Shown: positions 1 through 12,433 of the stretch, piece after piece
Layout: each line of letters begins with the position of its first letter
Numbering within the stretch: position 1 is the first letter of the stretch
Assembly: GCA_001603275.1 (NCBI GenBank)
Contig: LUYM01000023.1
Coordinates: 124,001 to 188,000 of the forward strand
DNA: 64,000 nt
Direction of reading: 5' to 3'
Origin: Actinomycetales bacterium Actino_02
GTDB taxonomy: Bacteria; Actinomycetota; Actinomycetes; Propionibacteriales; Propionibacteriaceae
Position numbers and translations under genes: made by a program
The notes under the pieces: model-generated
Told to the model about the DNA's origin: nothing
The model's input: only the letters and a program-made list of their open reading frames with translations
Databases searched by the model: none

Positions 1-3084
<3,084 letters not shown>

Positions 3085-3092
<8 letters not shown>

Positions 3093-4554
3093 TCCCAGAG
3101 GATTCATCACCACCCCGCGGCAAGTTGCCGAACGGCGCCCTGTGGCCGAGCGGGTGGAGGACTGGAACGAGGTCTACCCGGGTACTCCGGGTACGGCCGT
3201 GCTTCCGATCATCAGCCGACAGGCCGGGCGCTGCATGGACTGTGGCATCCCGTTCTGCCACTCCGGCTGTCCACTGGGCAATCTGATTCCGGAGTGGAAC
3301 GACCTGATTTGGCGCGACGACTGGGCCGGGGCCTTGGAGCGGCTGCATGCCACCAACAACTTCCCCGAGTTCACCGGACGGCTCTGCCCGGCACCGTGTG
3401 AGACCGCCTGTGTGGTCGGGATCAACCGTGAGCCGGTGACCATCAAGAACGTCGAGGTCTCGATCATCGACCGCGCCTGGGGTGACCGTCGCGTTGTCGC
3501 TCAGCCGGCGGCTTGGCACACCGGCAAGACGGTGGCCGTGGTCGGATCCGGCCCGGCGGGCTTGGCCGCTGCGCAGCAGCTGTCCCGAGCCGGGCACACG
3601 GTCGTCGTGTACGAACGGGCCGACGCCGTTGGCGGCCTGCTGCGCTACGGGATCCCCGAGTTCAAGATGGAGAAGAAGGTCCTGGACCGGCGCCTGAAGC
3701 AGATGGTGCTGGAGGGGACGGTCTTCAAGACCGGAGTGAACATCGGCGTCGACATCACCGGTGAGCAGCTCTTGGAGCGTTTCGACTCGGTGGTCTTGGC
3801 GATCGGGTCCACTGTGGCGCGTGATCTTCCGGTGCCCGGTCGTGAGCTGGCCGGCATCCACCAGGCCATGGAGTTCCTGCCGCAGGCCAACCGGGTCGCG
3901 GTCGGTCAGGAGGTGCCCGATCAGATCCTGGCCACAGGCAAGGATGTGGTGATCATCGGTGGCGGTGACACCGGTGCCGACTGCTTGGGCACCTCACTGC
4001 GCCAGGGTGCGCGTTCGGTGACCCAGCTGGAGATCATGCCGATCCCGCCGCAGGCTCGCCCGTCCGGCCAGCCGTGGCCGACCTACCCGATGGTCTACCG
4101 GGTCTCCTCGGCCCATGAGGAGGGTGGCGAGCGGCTCTACTCGGTTTCCACGCAGCGCTTCCTGGGTGACGAGTCCGGCAACGTCAGCGGGTTGGAGCTG
4201 AACGAGGTCCGCTTCGTCGAGGGACGCCTGGAAACCGTCGAGGGGACCACTCGCGAGCTGCCCGCCCAGCTGGTGTTGCTGGCCATGGGCTTCACCGGAC
4301 CGCAGCGCGAGGGCGTTGTCGAGCAACTCGGTGTCGCGCTCGATCCGCGCGGGAACATTGCCCGGGACGAGAACTACGCCACCAGTGTTGATCGGGTCTT
4401 CGTGGCCGGAGATGCCGGACGTGGCCAGTCGCTGATCGTGTGGGCCATCGCCGAAGGACGCTCGTGCGCCAATGGGGTGGACGCCTACCTGAACCAGCGC
4501 GAGTCCCGGCTGCCCAAGCCGATCCTGCCGACGGAACGTCCACTAGCGGTCTAG
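3085..4554 (+). CDS. gltD: glutamate synthase small subunit
   Basis: Beta subunit of glutamate synthase (489 aa, normal length). It oxidises NAD(P)H at FAD and passes electrons through iron-sulfur clusters to GltB. The N-terminal third carries the cysteine clusters [14 protein letters not shown] and CPAPCETAC, which ligate 4Fe-4S centres. A dinucleotide-binding motif [10 protein letters not shown] follows near residue 150, and a second one, GGGDTGADC, near residue 290. The C-terminus has the FAD-binding [13 protein letters not shown] segment. The ATG at 3085 lies inside the last codons of gltB. The gene ends 37 bases before the next start, in a gap that holds a good -10 hexamer, so the operon probably stops here. 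Confidence 0.97.
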
Positions 4555-4557
4555 CCC

Positions 4558-4563
4558 TAGAAT
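4558..4563 (+). promoter_or_regulatory. -10 hexamer TAGAAT ahead of the membrane-protein gene
   Basis: TAGAAT fits the actinobacterial TANNNT -10 element and lies 28 bases before the ATG at 4592. The predicted leader is about 22 bases and contains a strong GGGAGG ribosome site. No clear -35 is seen. It sits just after the gltD stop and suggests the downstream gene is transcribed independently. Confidence 0.55.
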
Positions 4564-4591
4564 CGCACCTGCCGTCCGAGGGAGGAAGCTG

Positions 4592-6118
4592 ATGGGCCGG
4601 GTGCGTGCAGCCCTGTCGGGTGTTGCCACGCCTCGCTGGGATCGACTCCTGGTCGCGATCTGGCTGGTGGGCTTCGCCGTCGCGCGTTCGGCCCGGTTCA
4701 ACGAGCGCGACCCGTACTGGCAGGTGCGGGCTGGGCTGGAGAACCTGGCCGGCCAGCCACTGGCCCGTCCCGACACCTGGAGTTGGGCGCCGGTCGGCGG
4801 TGACTGGTATCAGAACTCACCGCTGTGGGACAGCTTCCTGGGGCTGGGTTATGCCGGTGGTGGGTTCTGGGGACTCTTCGCAGTCACTGTGCTCACCATG
4901 GCCGGCTACTTTCTGTTGGCCGAGCGGCTGGCGCTGCGATTGGGTGCGCGCCCATTGCCGAGTCTGGCCGGACTGCTCGCGGTCTTCTGCTCTACCTTGG
5001 CCATGCTGTCGCCCCGAGCGACGTTGGCTGCGCAGGTGCTGATTCTGGGCGCGGTGCTGATCGCGCTGGAATGGGCGGACGGCCCGGCCCGGCGGCTGAG
5101 CTGGCCGGTCAACCTCACCCTCGGCTTCGTGCTGGCGATGGGGCTGTCCACCCTGGGCAACTGGGTGCATCTATCCTTCCTGCTGATCGGCCCAGGGCTA
5201 GGTGTGGTCTGGCTGGTGGTGTGGTTCTTCGCCCCGGTGACCAGAGCGGTGAAAACCGCGCTCAGCGTGGCCGGGCTGGTCGGTTGGGGACTGGGCCCGC
5301 TGCTGTCGCCCTACGGACTGGTCGGCGGGCTGGAGCGCACCGCGGCGGTCCAGGCGGCCTGCCAGGGCGTCGTGGTGGAGTGGTCCTCGCCGTTCACCGC
5401 GGGGCTGCCCGTTGAGCTGCTCGCCATGGCCCTGATCGCAACTGTGATCTCGGCCTGGGCTGCGGTCTGGTTGTGGCGGCGAGTGCGCCGCGGCCCCGTG
5501 GATCTGGCGCTCGGCGCGGCGCTCGCACTCGCCACGATCGCGGTGCCGGCCTGTCTGGCCGGGCTGACCGCCATCCGCTTCCTCGGGATTGGCCTTCTCA
5601 CCATGGCCCCGCTGGTAGCGGCCATGGTCACCACTGCTGTGGATGGGATTCGGCGTCGATGGCAGCACACGGCCGGTTCGCGTTGGTGGGAGTACACGAC
5701 TGGGCGGGTCTGGCGGGTCGTGTTGTGGCTGACCGCGGCCGTGCTGACGGTGCCCACTGTGGTCCTGGCGGCGAACCATGCGGTTCCGGCTGAGGCTGAG
5801 TTGGTGGCAAAGCTGCCCGCAGGATGCCTTCTGTACAGCGATGTGGGCATCGCCGGCCCCACGATCCTGCTGCGCCCGGACGTGCGCGTGTGGATCGACG
5901 GGCGGGCCGACTACTACGGACGGGACCGCATCCTGAGCAGCTATCGATACCGGATCGGCGAAGGAGATCACCTCATTCCGGTTGGCGCCACCTGTGTCGC
6001 CCTGGATCTCTCGCTCGGCGAGAGCGACCTGGTCCGCAAGCTGGACGAGTCGCCCGAGTGGCAGCCCGCGGGCCAGGTCGACGTCTATCGGCTCTGGCTG
6101 CCCAGGCACGACCGATGA
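4592..6118 (+). CDS. polytopic membrane protein, GT-C-like
   Basis: A 508-residue integral membrane protein with roughly nine or ten hydrophobic segments and a soluble C-terminal tail. The N-terminal part reads ERDPYWQVRAG, then RPDTWSW and SPLWDSFLGLGYAGGGFWG. An acidic residue in the first loop, an arginine-containing helix and a D-x-W-S-W loop resemble GT-C-fold lipid-linked sugar transferases and their relatives. The tail carries VWIDGRADYYG, a segment I associate with the same membrane-protein group. Substrate and reaction cannot be read from the sequence. The start is supported by GGGAGGAAG upstream of the ATG. The stop overlaps the next gene (ATGA), so the two are coupled. Confidence 0.7.
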   Translation: MGRVRAALSGVATPRWDRLLVAIWLVGFAVARSARFNERDPYWQVRAGLENLAGQPLARPDTWSWAPVGGDWYQNSPLWDSFLGLGYAGGGFWGLFAVTVLTMAGYFLLAERLALRLGARPLPSLAGLLAVFCSTLAMLSPRATLAAQVLILGAVLIALEWADGPARRLSWPVNLTLGFVLAMGLSTLGNWVHLSFLLIGPGLGVVWLVVWFFAPVTRAVKTALSVAGLVGWGLGPLLSPYGLVGGLERTAAVQAACQGVVVEWSSPFTAGLPVELLAMALIATVISAWAAVWLWRRVRRGPVDLALGAALALATIAVPACLAGLTAIRFLGIGLLTMAPLVAAMVTTAVDGIRRRWQHTAGSRWWEYTTGRVWRVVLWLTAAVLTVPTVVLAANHAVPAEAELVAKLPAGCLLYSDVGIAGPTILLRPDVRVWIDGRADYYGRDRILSSYRYRIGEGDHLIPVGATCVALDLSLGESDLVRKLDESPEWQPAGQVDVYRLWLPRHDR

Positions 6119-6672
6119 GCGACCTCGAGCCACGGGTGGCGCTGCTGCGCGGGGTGAACCTCGGCCCCCAGCGACGCATGTCCATGGCTGAGTTGCGGGC
6201 GCTGGCCTCCGGCCTGGGCTGGACGGGTGTGGCCACCCACCTGCAGTCGGGCAACCTGATCTTCCAGGCGCCGGGCAGCGACGCGGACGTGGCCGGGCAA
6301 CTCGGTGCCGCACTTGACCAGCGCTGTGGACTGCACATTGATGTGGTGATTCGGGACCAGGAGCGGCTCCGGACGCTCCTGGAGGCGCATCCCTACGCCG
6401 ACGGCGATCCTTCGCGGGTGATGGTGGCCTGCGGTGACCGTCCGATCGACGCGGCGGCACTGGCCCGGCTGGGCAGGCTGCGCCGTGGGGACGAGCAGTT
6501 CGCGCTGGCCGCCAGCGGTCAGGATCTGTACGCCAGCTTCCCCGACGGCCAGGCCCGCTCGCGGCTCGCGGCCGGCCTGATCGAGGCACTGTCGCCGGCC
6601 CTGGCAACCGCTCGCAACCTGCGTACGATGAGCACCTTGGTGGATCTGCTGAGGGCTGAACCCGCACGGTGA
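6115..6672 (+). CDS. DUF1697 family protein
   Basis: A 185-residue cytoplasmic protein. The opening VALLRGVNLGPQRRMSMAELR, the following THLQSGNLIF and the closing NLRTMSTLVDL match the DUF1697 family, which is widespread in actinobacteria and has no established activity. The ATG at 6115 overlaps the upstream stop (ATGA), which fixes the start even though the frame stays open well upstream. Its coupling to a membrane protein is probably opportunistic, since nothing in the sequence links their functions. Confidence 0.8.
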   Translation: MSDLEPRVALLRGVNLGPQRRMSMAELRALASGLGWTGVATHLQSGNLIFQAPGSDADVAGQLGAALDQRCGLHIDVVIRDQERLRTLLEAHPYADGDPSRVMVACGDRPIDAAALARLGRLRRGDEQFALAASGQDLYASFPDGQARSRLAAGLIEALSPALATARNLRTMSTLVDLLRAEPAR

Positions 6673-6703
6673 GTCGATGGTCCGGATGCGGCGTCGTCGG
6701 AGT

Positions 6704-6709
6704 TAGGGT
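6704..6709 (+). promoter_or_regulatory. possible -10 hexamer for dnaE1
   Basis: TAGGGT in the 101-base gap before dnaE1 predicts a leader of nearly 60 bases. A GGAGG core lies about 13 bases before the GTG, a rather long spacing. The rest of the gap holds no gene and no RNA that I can recognise. Confidence 0.4.
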
Positions 6710-6773
6710 GAGTACTCGCTGACTTCCCCCAGCGGGTTATCTGTCACTTCCACAGTTCGGAGGCTCGGTCAGC

Positions 6774-9700
6774 GTGACCGCCGATTTCGTGCATCTGCAT
6801 TGCCACTCGGAGTACTCGATGCTGGACGGTGCTGCACGTCTGAAGGATCTGGTCGGGCGCGCGGAACAGCTGGGCATGAACGCGCTGGCGGTCACCGATC
6901 ATGGCAACCTGTTCGGCGCCTACGAGTTCTACAAGGTCGCCAAGAACTCCCCGGTGAAGCCGATCATCGGCCTGGAGGCCTACCTCACTCCCAAGACTCA
7001 TCGCAGTGAGCGCAAGCGCGTCCAGTTCGGGGACGGGACCGGCGACGATGTGGCGTCCAAGGGCGCCTACACCCACATGACGATGTGGGCCGAGAGCGCC
7101 GACGGCATGCACAACCTGTTCCGGCTGAGTTCACTGAGCTCGCTGGAGGGCTTCTTCTACAAGCCACGCGCCGACCGGGAGTTGCTCAACCGCTACGGCA
7201 AGGGGCTGATCGCAACCACCGGATGCCCCTCGGGAGAGGTGCAGACCTACTTGCGGCTGGGCCAGTACAAGGACGCCGTGGCCTCGGCAGCGGAGTTCCG
7301 GGACATCTTTGGTGCCGGCAACTTCTATGTGGAGCTGATGGACCACGGCCTCGAAATCGAGAATCGGGTTCGTTCCGACCTGCTCCGGCTGGCCAAGGAC
7401 CTGTCGTTGCCCCTGGTTGCGAGCAACGACTTGCACTACGTCCATGCCCACGACGCCGAGGACCACGACACGCTCCTGTGCGTGTCTGCGGGGGCGAACA
7501 AGGACACCCCGAACCGGTTCAAGTTCGACGGAAACGGCTACTACCTGAAGTCGCCTGAGGAGATGCGGGCGCTGTTCGCCGATCTGCCGGAAGCCTGCGA
7601 CAACACCTTGGCCATCGCCGAGCGCTGCCAGACCCACTTCGAAGAGGGCACCGGCACTTACATGCCGCAGTTCCCGGTGCCGGACGGCGAAACTGAGACC
7701 TCCTGGTTCATCAAGGAGGTGCGCACCGGTCTGGACAAGCGCTATCGCGGTCAGGTTCCCGAGTACGCGATCAAGCAGGCCGAGTACGAGGAGGAGGTGA
7801 TCCTCGGCAAGGGCTATGCCGGGTACTTCCTGGTGGTGGCTGACTTCATCAACTGGGCCAAGCGCAACGGGATCCGGGTCGGGCCGGGCCGCGGCTCCGG
7901 TGCCGGCTCGATGTGCGCCTATGCCATGGGCATCACCGACTTGGACCCGGTGCCGCACGGTCTGATCTTCGAGCGCTTCCTCAATCCTGAGCGTCCCTCG
8001 ATGCCCGACTTCGACGTCGACTTCGATGATCGTCGTCGCAGCGAGGTGATTCGCTACGTCACCGAGAAGTACGGCGACGACCGGGTCTGCCAGATCGTCA
8101 CCTACGGCACCATCAAGGCCAAGCAGGCCATCAAGGACGCCGGTCGGGTGCTCGGCATGCCGTTCTCGATGGGGGAGAAGCTGACCAAGGCCTACCCGGC
8201 CCCGGTCCAGGGCAAGGACCTGCCGCTGCCCTATGTCTTCGATCCCGAGCATGAGCGCTATGGCGAAGGCACCGAGTTCCGTGAGCTGTACGAGTCCGAT
8301 CCGGACGCCAAGACCGTTGTCGATACAGCGCGGGGGATCGAGGGCCTGAAGCGGCAGTGGGGCGTGCATGCCGCGGGCGTGATCATGTCCAGCGTCCCGT
8401 TGATGGACGTGATCCCGGTGATGAAGCGCGAGCAGGACGGCCAGATCATCACCCAGTTCGACTACCCGAGCTGCGAGTCGCTCGGCCTGGTCAAGATGGA
8501 CTTCCTGGGGCTGCGGAACCTGACGATCCTCGACGACGCCGTCCGCAATGTGAAGATCAACCGCGGCATCGACCTCGACCTGGACGCGTTGCGCCGGGAC
8601 ATGACCGATCGACCGACCTACGACCTGCTCGCCTCGGGCGAGACGCTCGGGGTGTTCCAGCTCGACGGTGGCGGGCTGCGCTCGCTGCTGAAGATGATGC
8701 GTCCGGACAACTTCGAAGACATCTCGGCCACCATCGCGCTGTATCGGCCCGGCCCGATGGGTGCCGACAGTCACACCAACTACGCCCTGCGCAAGACCGG
8801 ACGCCAGAAGGTCGAGCCGATCCACCCTGAGCTCGCCGAGCCGCTGGCCGACATCCTGGACATGACCTACGGCCTCATCGTCTATCAGGAGCAGATCCAG
8901 CAGATCGCGCAGCGGGTGGCCGGCTACAGCCTGGGTCAGGCAGACCTGCTGCGCCGAGCCATGGGCAAGAAGAAGAAGGAAGTTCTGGAGGCCGAGTTCA
9001 AGCCGTTCAGCAGCGGCATGAAGGCCAACGGCTTCTCCGACGCCGCGATCTCCACACTGTGGGAGATCATGGTCCCCTTCGCGGCTTACGCCTTCAACAA
9101 GGCGCACTCGGCTGCCTACGGGGTGATCTCGTACTGGACGGCCTATCTGAAGGCCAACTACCCGGCAGAGTTCATGGCCGCCCTGCTGGAGTCGGTCAAG
9201 CAGGACAAGGACAAGACCGCGCTCTATCTGGGTGAATGCCGCCGGATGGGGATCCACGTGCTGCCGCCGGACGTGAACGAGTCCGAGGGCATGTTCACCC
9301 CGGTGGGTGAGGACGTGCGCTACGGCCTGGCCGCCGTGCGAAATGTCGGTGACAACGTGGTGAAGGGCATCGTCGAAGCACGCACCGAGTCCGGCAAGGC
9401 CGCGGATTTCAACGCCTTCCTCGACCAGGTGCCACTGGTGGTGTGCAACAAGCGAGTGATCGAGTCGCTGATCAAGGCGGGCGCTTTCGACTCGATGGGG
9501 CACACCCGGCGCGCACTGATGGAGTGCTTCGAACGCCGCGTCGACGAGGTGATCGACCTCAAGCGCAACCAGGCCAACGGCCAAGACGATCTGTTCGGAG
9601 ACATCGGCAGCGCGGACCACGTGGCCGCTGCGCCGGTGCCGGATCTGCCCGAGTGGGACAAGCGGGTGCGGTTGGGCTTCGAGAGGGAGATGCTCGGCCT

Positions 9701-10292
9701 GTATGTCAGCGACCACCCGCTGCAGGGGCTGGAGCACATTCTGCTGGCCCAACGCGACCTGTCGATCGGCCAACTGCGCGCCGACGACGGCCCGCGCGAC
9801 GGCATGATCACCATCGCCGGGATGATCACCCAGGTCGTCCGCAAGCAGACCAAGAACGGCGATCTGTGGGCGATTGTCACCGTTGAAGACCTGGAGTCCG
9901 CGGTCGAGGTGCTGCTGTTCCCGAAGGTCTACGCGACCGTGGCCTCCGGGCTGGCCAGCGACGTGGTGGTGCGGATCAAGGGCCGGGTGCGAACCAAGGA
10001 CGACAGTCTGGAGCTGACCGGACAGGAGGTCGCCTTCCCGGACGTCTCCGAAGGACCGTCCGGTCCGCTGGTGATCCAGTTGCCCGCGGTGCGATGCACG
10101 CCGGCCGTGGTGGAGCAGCTTCGGCAGGTGCTGCGCTCGCATCCCGGGCCGACGGAGGTGCGGGTGAAGTTGGTCTCGACCACGAACGGCGCCAAGATCT
10201 GGCGGCTGGACGACGGGCTGCGGGTGGCCACGTCCCGGCCACTGATGGCCGACCTCAAGGCACTGCTAGGCCCCTCCTGTGTCGCCGGCTGA
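6774..10292 (+). CDS. dnaE1: DNA polymerase III alpha subunit, DnaE1 type
   Basis: Replicative polymerase, 1172 aa, the normal DnaE1 size. Domains in order: PHP exonuclease-like domain (1 to about 280), palm with the catalytic aspartates in PDFDVDFDDRR (about residue 405-415), fingers and beta-clamp-binding region, and an OB-fold (about 1000-1080). By eye all nine PHP metal ligands known from mycobacterial DnaE1 are present: HLHCH with D18, TDHG, the glutamate in GLEAY, the histidine in AYTH, the cysteine in TTGCPSGE, and the D and H in SNDLHY. The domain is therefore probably a working proofreading exonuclease, as in Mycobacterium tuberculosis. Start is GTG at 6774; translation through VHLHCHSEYS confirms the frame. 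Confidence 0.97.
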   Translation: MTADFVHLHCHSEYSMLDGAARLKDLVGRAEQLGMNALAVTDHGNLFGAYEFYKVAKNSPVKPIIGLEAYLTPKTHRSERKRVQFGDGTGDDVASKGAYTHMTMWAESADGMHNLFRLSSLSSLEGFFYKPRADRELLNRYGKGLIATTGCPSGEVQTYLRLGQYKDAVASAAEFRDIFGAGNFYVELMDHGLEIENRVRSDLLRLAKDLSLPLVASNDLHYVHAHDAEDHDTLLCVSAGANKDTPNRFKFDGNGYYLKSPEEMRALFADLPEACDNTLAIAERCQTHFEEGTGTYMPQFPVPDGETETSWFIKEVRTGLDKRYRGQVPEYAIKQAEYEEEVILGKGYAGYFLVVADFINWAKRNGIRVGPGRGSGAGSMCAYAMGITDLDPVPHGLIFERFLNPERPSMPDFDVDFDDRRRSEVIRYVTEKYGDDRVCQIVTYGTIKAKQAIKDAGRVLGMPFSMGEKLTKAYPAPVQGKDLPLPYVFDPEHERYGEGTEFRELYESDPDAKTVVDTARGIEGLKRQWGVHAAGVIMSSVPLMDVIPVMKREQDGQIITQFDYPSCESLGLVKMDFLGLRNLTILDDAVRNVKINRGIDLDLDALRRDMTDRPTYDLLASGETLGVFQLDGGGLRSLLKMMRPDNFEDISATIALYRPGPMGADSHTNYALRKTGRQKVEPIHPELAEPLADILDMTYGLIVYQEQIQQIAQRVAGYSLGQADLLRRAMGKKKKEVLEAEFKPFSSGMKANGFSDAAISTLWEIMVPFAAYAFNKAHSAAYGVISYWTAYLKANYPAEFMAALLESVKQDKDKTALYLGECRRMGIHVLPPDVNESEGMFTPVGEDVRYGLAAVRNVGDNVVKGIVEARTESGKAADFNAFLDQVPLVVCNKRVIESLIKAGAFDSMGHTRRALMECFERRVDEVIDLKRNQANGQDDLFGDIGSADHVAAAPVPDLPEWDKRVRLGFEREMLGLYVSDHPLQGLEHILLAQRDLSIGQLRADDGPRDGMITIAGMITQVVRKQTKNGDLWAIVTVEDLESAVEVLLFPKVYATVASGLASDVVVRIKGRVRTKDDSLELTGQEVAFPDVSEGPSGPLVIQLPAVRCTPAVVEQLRQVLRSHPGPTEVRVKLVSTTNGAKIWRLDDGLRVATSRPLMADLKALLGPSCVAG

Positions 10293-10340
10293 CCGGGTCT
10301 TTGCGGGTGCGTCGATGGTGCGTGCCGCGGACGAAGCGCC

Positions 10341-10346
10341 TAGGCT
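10341..10346 (+). promoter_or_regulatory. -10 hexamer, leaderless promoter
   Basis: TAGGCT is followed by exactly six bases and then the GTG start at 10353, so transcription should begin on the start codon itself. No ribosome binding site is visible. The rest of the 60-base gap after dnaE1 shows no other element. Confidence 0.6.
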
Positions 10347-10352
10347 TCCTGC

Positions 10353-10988
10353 GTGACCACGACTCCCGTTGCCTCGACATCGCACCTGCCTGCCGATGGT
10401 CCTGCGCGAGTGCTGCCCTGGATCGCCATCCTGGCCGGGCTGTCGATCGTCGTCGGCGCGCTGGGTGGGGTCTTCTGGGCGGCTGTGGTGAAGCTGCCGG
10501 CCTACCTGGTCGGGGCGGACGGCTCGGGGACCATGACCGAACGAGGCCTCACCGAGATCGTCAGCGGCGACGCCTGGTACGTCATTGTGGGCGTCTTGAT
10601 CGGGGTCGGGCTCGGACTCGTGGCCTGGCGCTGGTTCCGTCCGCTCGGCTGGCCGACGCCGCTGCTGGCCATCGGGGCCGGTCTGGTGGCCGGTCTGGTC
10701 TGCTGGCAAGTGGGACAGCTGGTTGGGCCGGGCAACTTCAACGACCGGCTGGCAGCGGCCAGCCCTGGTGATCTGGTCCGAATGTCGCTGGAGTTGCACT
10801 CCTGGTCGGCGTTGGCAGTGTGGGCATTCGCCGCCGTCACTCCGGTGCTGCTGATCTCCTCGCTCGGACCTGACGACGAGGAGCATCACCGAAAGCCGCG
10901 AGTCAAGCGCCCGGCCTCCGTGCAGCTGGCTGAGCCGGAGAGTGTTGACGAGCGCGGCGTGGTGACGGCGGAAAGCGACGCCGAGTGA
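10353..10988 (+). CDS. small membrane protein, DUF2567-like
   Basis: A 211-residue membrane protein with four predicted helices: about 22-45 (ending in GGVFWAAVVKLPAYLV), 70-92, 100-122 and 150-170. The cytoplasmic C-terminal tail is charged (DDEEHHRKPRVKR). The layout resembles actinobacterial DUF2567 proteins; function unknown. The GTG start is chosen because a -10 element sits at leaderless spacing directly before it. Its stop overlaps the CYTH-CHAD start (GTGA), so both are probably made from one transcript. Confidence 0.65.
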   Translation: MTTTPVASTSHLPADGPARVLPWIAILAGLSIVVGALGGVFWAAVVKLPAYLVGADGSGTMTERGLTEIVSGDAWYVIVGVLIGVGLGLVAWRWFRPLGWPTPLLAIGAGLVAGLVCWQVGQLVGPGNFNDRLAAASPGDLVRMSLELHSWSALAVWAFAAVTPVLLISSLGPDDEEHHRKPRVKRPASVQLAEPESVDERGVVTAESDAE

Positions 10989-12421
10989 GGCCTGCCGTAG
11001 AGCTGGAGATCGAGCGCAAGTATGCGCTCAGCCTCGAGCAGGACGTGCCATCGCTGGCCGGTACCGTAATCGAAGGTCCGGCGGCCGACTATCACCTGGT
11101 TGCGGTCTATTACGACACCCCCGACGGTCGGTTGGGGGCTGACCGGCTAGTGATCCGGCGTCGCACCGGTGGCCGCGACGACGGCTGGCATCTCAAGGCA
11201 CCCGGGCCGGACGCAGATCACCGCGTGGAGCTGCAGTTGCCGATCGATCCGCAGGCCCCGGGGCTGATCCCGGAGGGCTTCTGGGATGAAGTCAGCGAGC
11301 GGCTCGGCGAGCAGCCACTGGTCCCGGTCGCCACCCTGCGCACCTTCCGGCAGGAGCGCGACCTGCTCGGTGCTGATGACAGCGTGCTGGCCCGGCTCTG
11401 TATCGACGAGGTGCACTCCGAGGTTGGGTCGTACACCGACCACTGGCGTGAGGCGGAGCTGGAACTGGCGAGCGGCCAGCTGGCGCTCCTGGACGAGCTG
11501 GAGGCGGTCTTTGCAGCGGCCGGAATCGGCCGGGCCACCGACGTGGCCAAGATCGCCCGCGCTCTGGGCTCGTCGAATCAACAGCCGGCTGCGGCCACTG
11601 CCGGCAGTGTGGTCCAGTCCTATCTGGCCGCCCAGCTGGGTGCACTCCAGCACTGGTATCGGGATCCGTCCGGTCTGCCCGCCGGTGACGCGCATGACGG
11701 TCGCGTCGCCTGCCGCCGGCTGCGCAGCGTCCTGAACACGTTCGCGGACGTGTTCGCCCCGGGCTCGCGGGGACGGCTGCGCACGGAACTGCGCTGGCTG
11801 GGCCTGCAGCTCAGTCCGCTGCGAGACGCCGAGGTCGTTGCCGATCGTTTGGCGGGTGGACCGGTCGAGCCGGCCGCCGAATGGGCCGGCTTCGTGGCGA
11901 GCTATCGGCAGGTGGTGCTGGCGGGGCGGCGCACGTCGCTGGAGGAGTCTCTGGATCGTCCGCGGGTTGCGGCATTGCTGGCCGGGTTGGAGGGCCTCCT
12001 GGCCGGATCGGCACTGTCCGCTGCGGCCGCCGGAGAGCCGGACGAGCTGGTCGCGCACTGGCTGGCCGCAGTTCGCAGAGTAGGGACCGCCGCCCGGACC
12101 GCTGAACAGCGCGGCGACGAGCCGTCCTGGCATGAGGTGCGTAAGGCGGCTAAGGCCGCCCGCTACGGGGCCGAACTCCTGGCGCGCCGGCTGCCGGCCT
12201 TCGAACAGCAGCAGACCGCCTGGGAGCAGGTCACCGAGCAGCTCGGTGCCGTCCAGGACGCCGCGGTCACCCGCGCCGAGTTGCAGCGGCCGGAGGTGGC
12301 GGCACTGCCCGGAGCGACCCCCCAGCTGCTTGCCCAGCTCGACCAGCGGGAACAGGAGGCTCAGCGGATGGCTTTGCAGCGGGGACGGGCGGCGGTGACG
12401 GCGGCGCTGACGCTGAGCTGA
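10985..12421 (+). CDS. CYTH and CHAD domain protein
   Basis: A 478-residue protein with an N-terminal CYTH domain and a C-terminal CHAD domain. The CYTH part (about 3-200) opens with ELEIERKYAL, the ExExK signature of triphosphate-tunnel enzymes. Its basic and acidic strands (VIRRRTGG, WHLKAPG) fit a metal-dependent triphosphate site. The CHAD part (about 205-470) is helical, with conserved histidine-arginine pairs such as DGRVACRRLRSVL and WHEVRKAAKAARYGAEL; CHAD domains are known to bind polyphosphate. An inorganic triphosphatase or polyphosphate-associated role is likely, but the substrate cannot be read. GTG start overlaps the previous stop. Confidence 0.88.
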   Translation: MRPAVELEIERKYALSLEQDVPSLAGTVIEGPAADYHLVAVYYDTPDGRLGADRLVIRRRTGGRDDGWHLKAPGPDADHRVELQLPIDPQAPGLIPEGFWDEVSERLGEQPLVPVATLRTFRQERDLLGADDSVLARLCIDEVHSEVGSYTDHWREAELELASGQLALLDELEAVFAAAGIGRATDVAKIARALGSSNQQPAAATAGSVVQSYLAAQLGALQHWYRDPSGLPAGDAHDGRVACRRLRSVLNTFADVFAPGSRGRLRTELRWLGLQLSPLRDAEVVADRLAGGPVEPAAEWAGFVASYRQVVLAGRRTSLEESLDRPRVAALLAGLEGLLAGSALSAAAAGEPDELVAHWLAAVRRVGTAARTAEQRGDEPSWHEVRKAAKAARYGAELLARRLPAFEQQQTAWEQVTEQLGAVQDAAVTRAELQRPEVAALPGATPQLLAQLDQREQEAQRMALQRGRAAVTAALTLS

Positions 12422-12433
12422 TCGGACTCAGCG
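12411..12433. terminator. possible bidirectional terminator hairpin
   Basis: CGCTGAG (12411-12417), a 9-base loop and CTCAGCG (12427-12433) form a perfect 7-bp stem. It spans the two stop codons of convergent genes that lie only six bases apart. There is no T-run on either side, so any termination would be weak or of the actinobacterial tail-less type. Confidence 0.4.

Noticed and set aside
7131-10142. 1003-residue minus-strand frame over dnaE1
   Set aside because: Same antisense codon-bias effect; no recognisable domain or plausible start signal.
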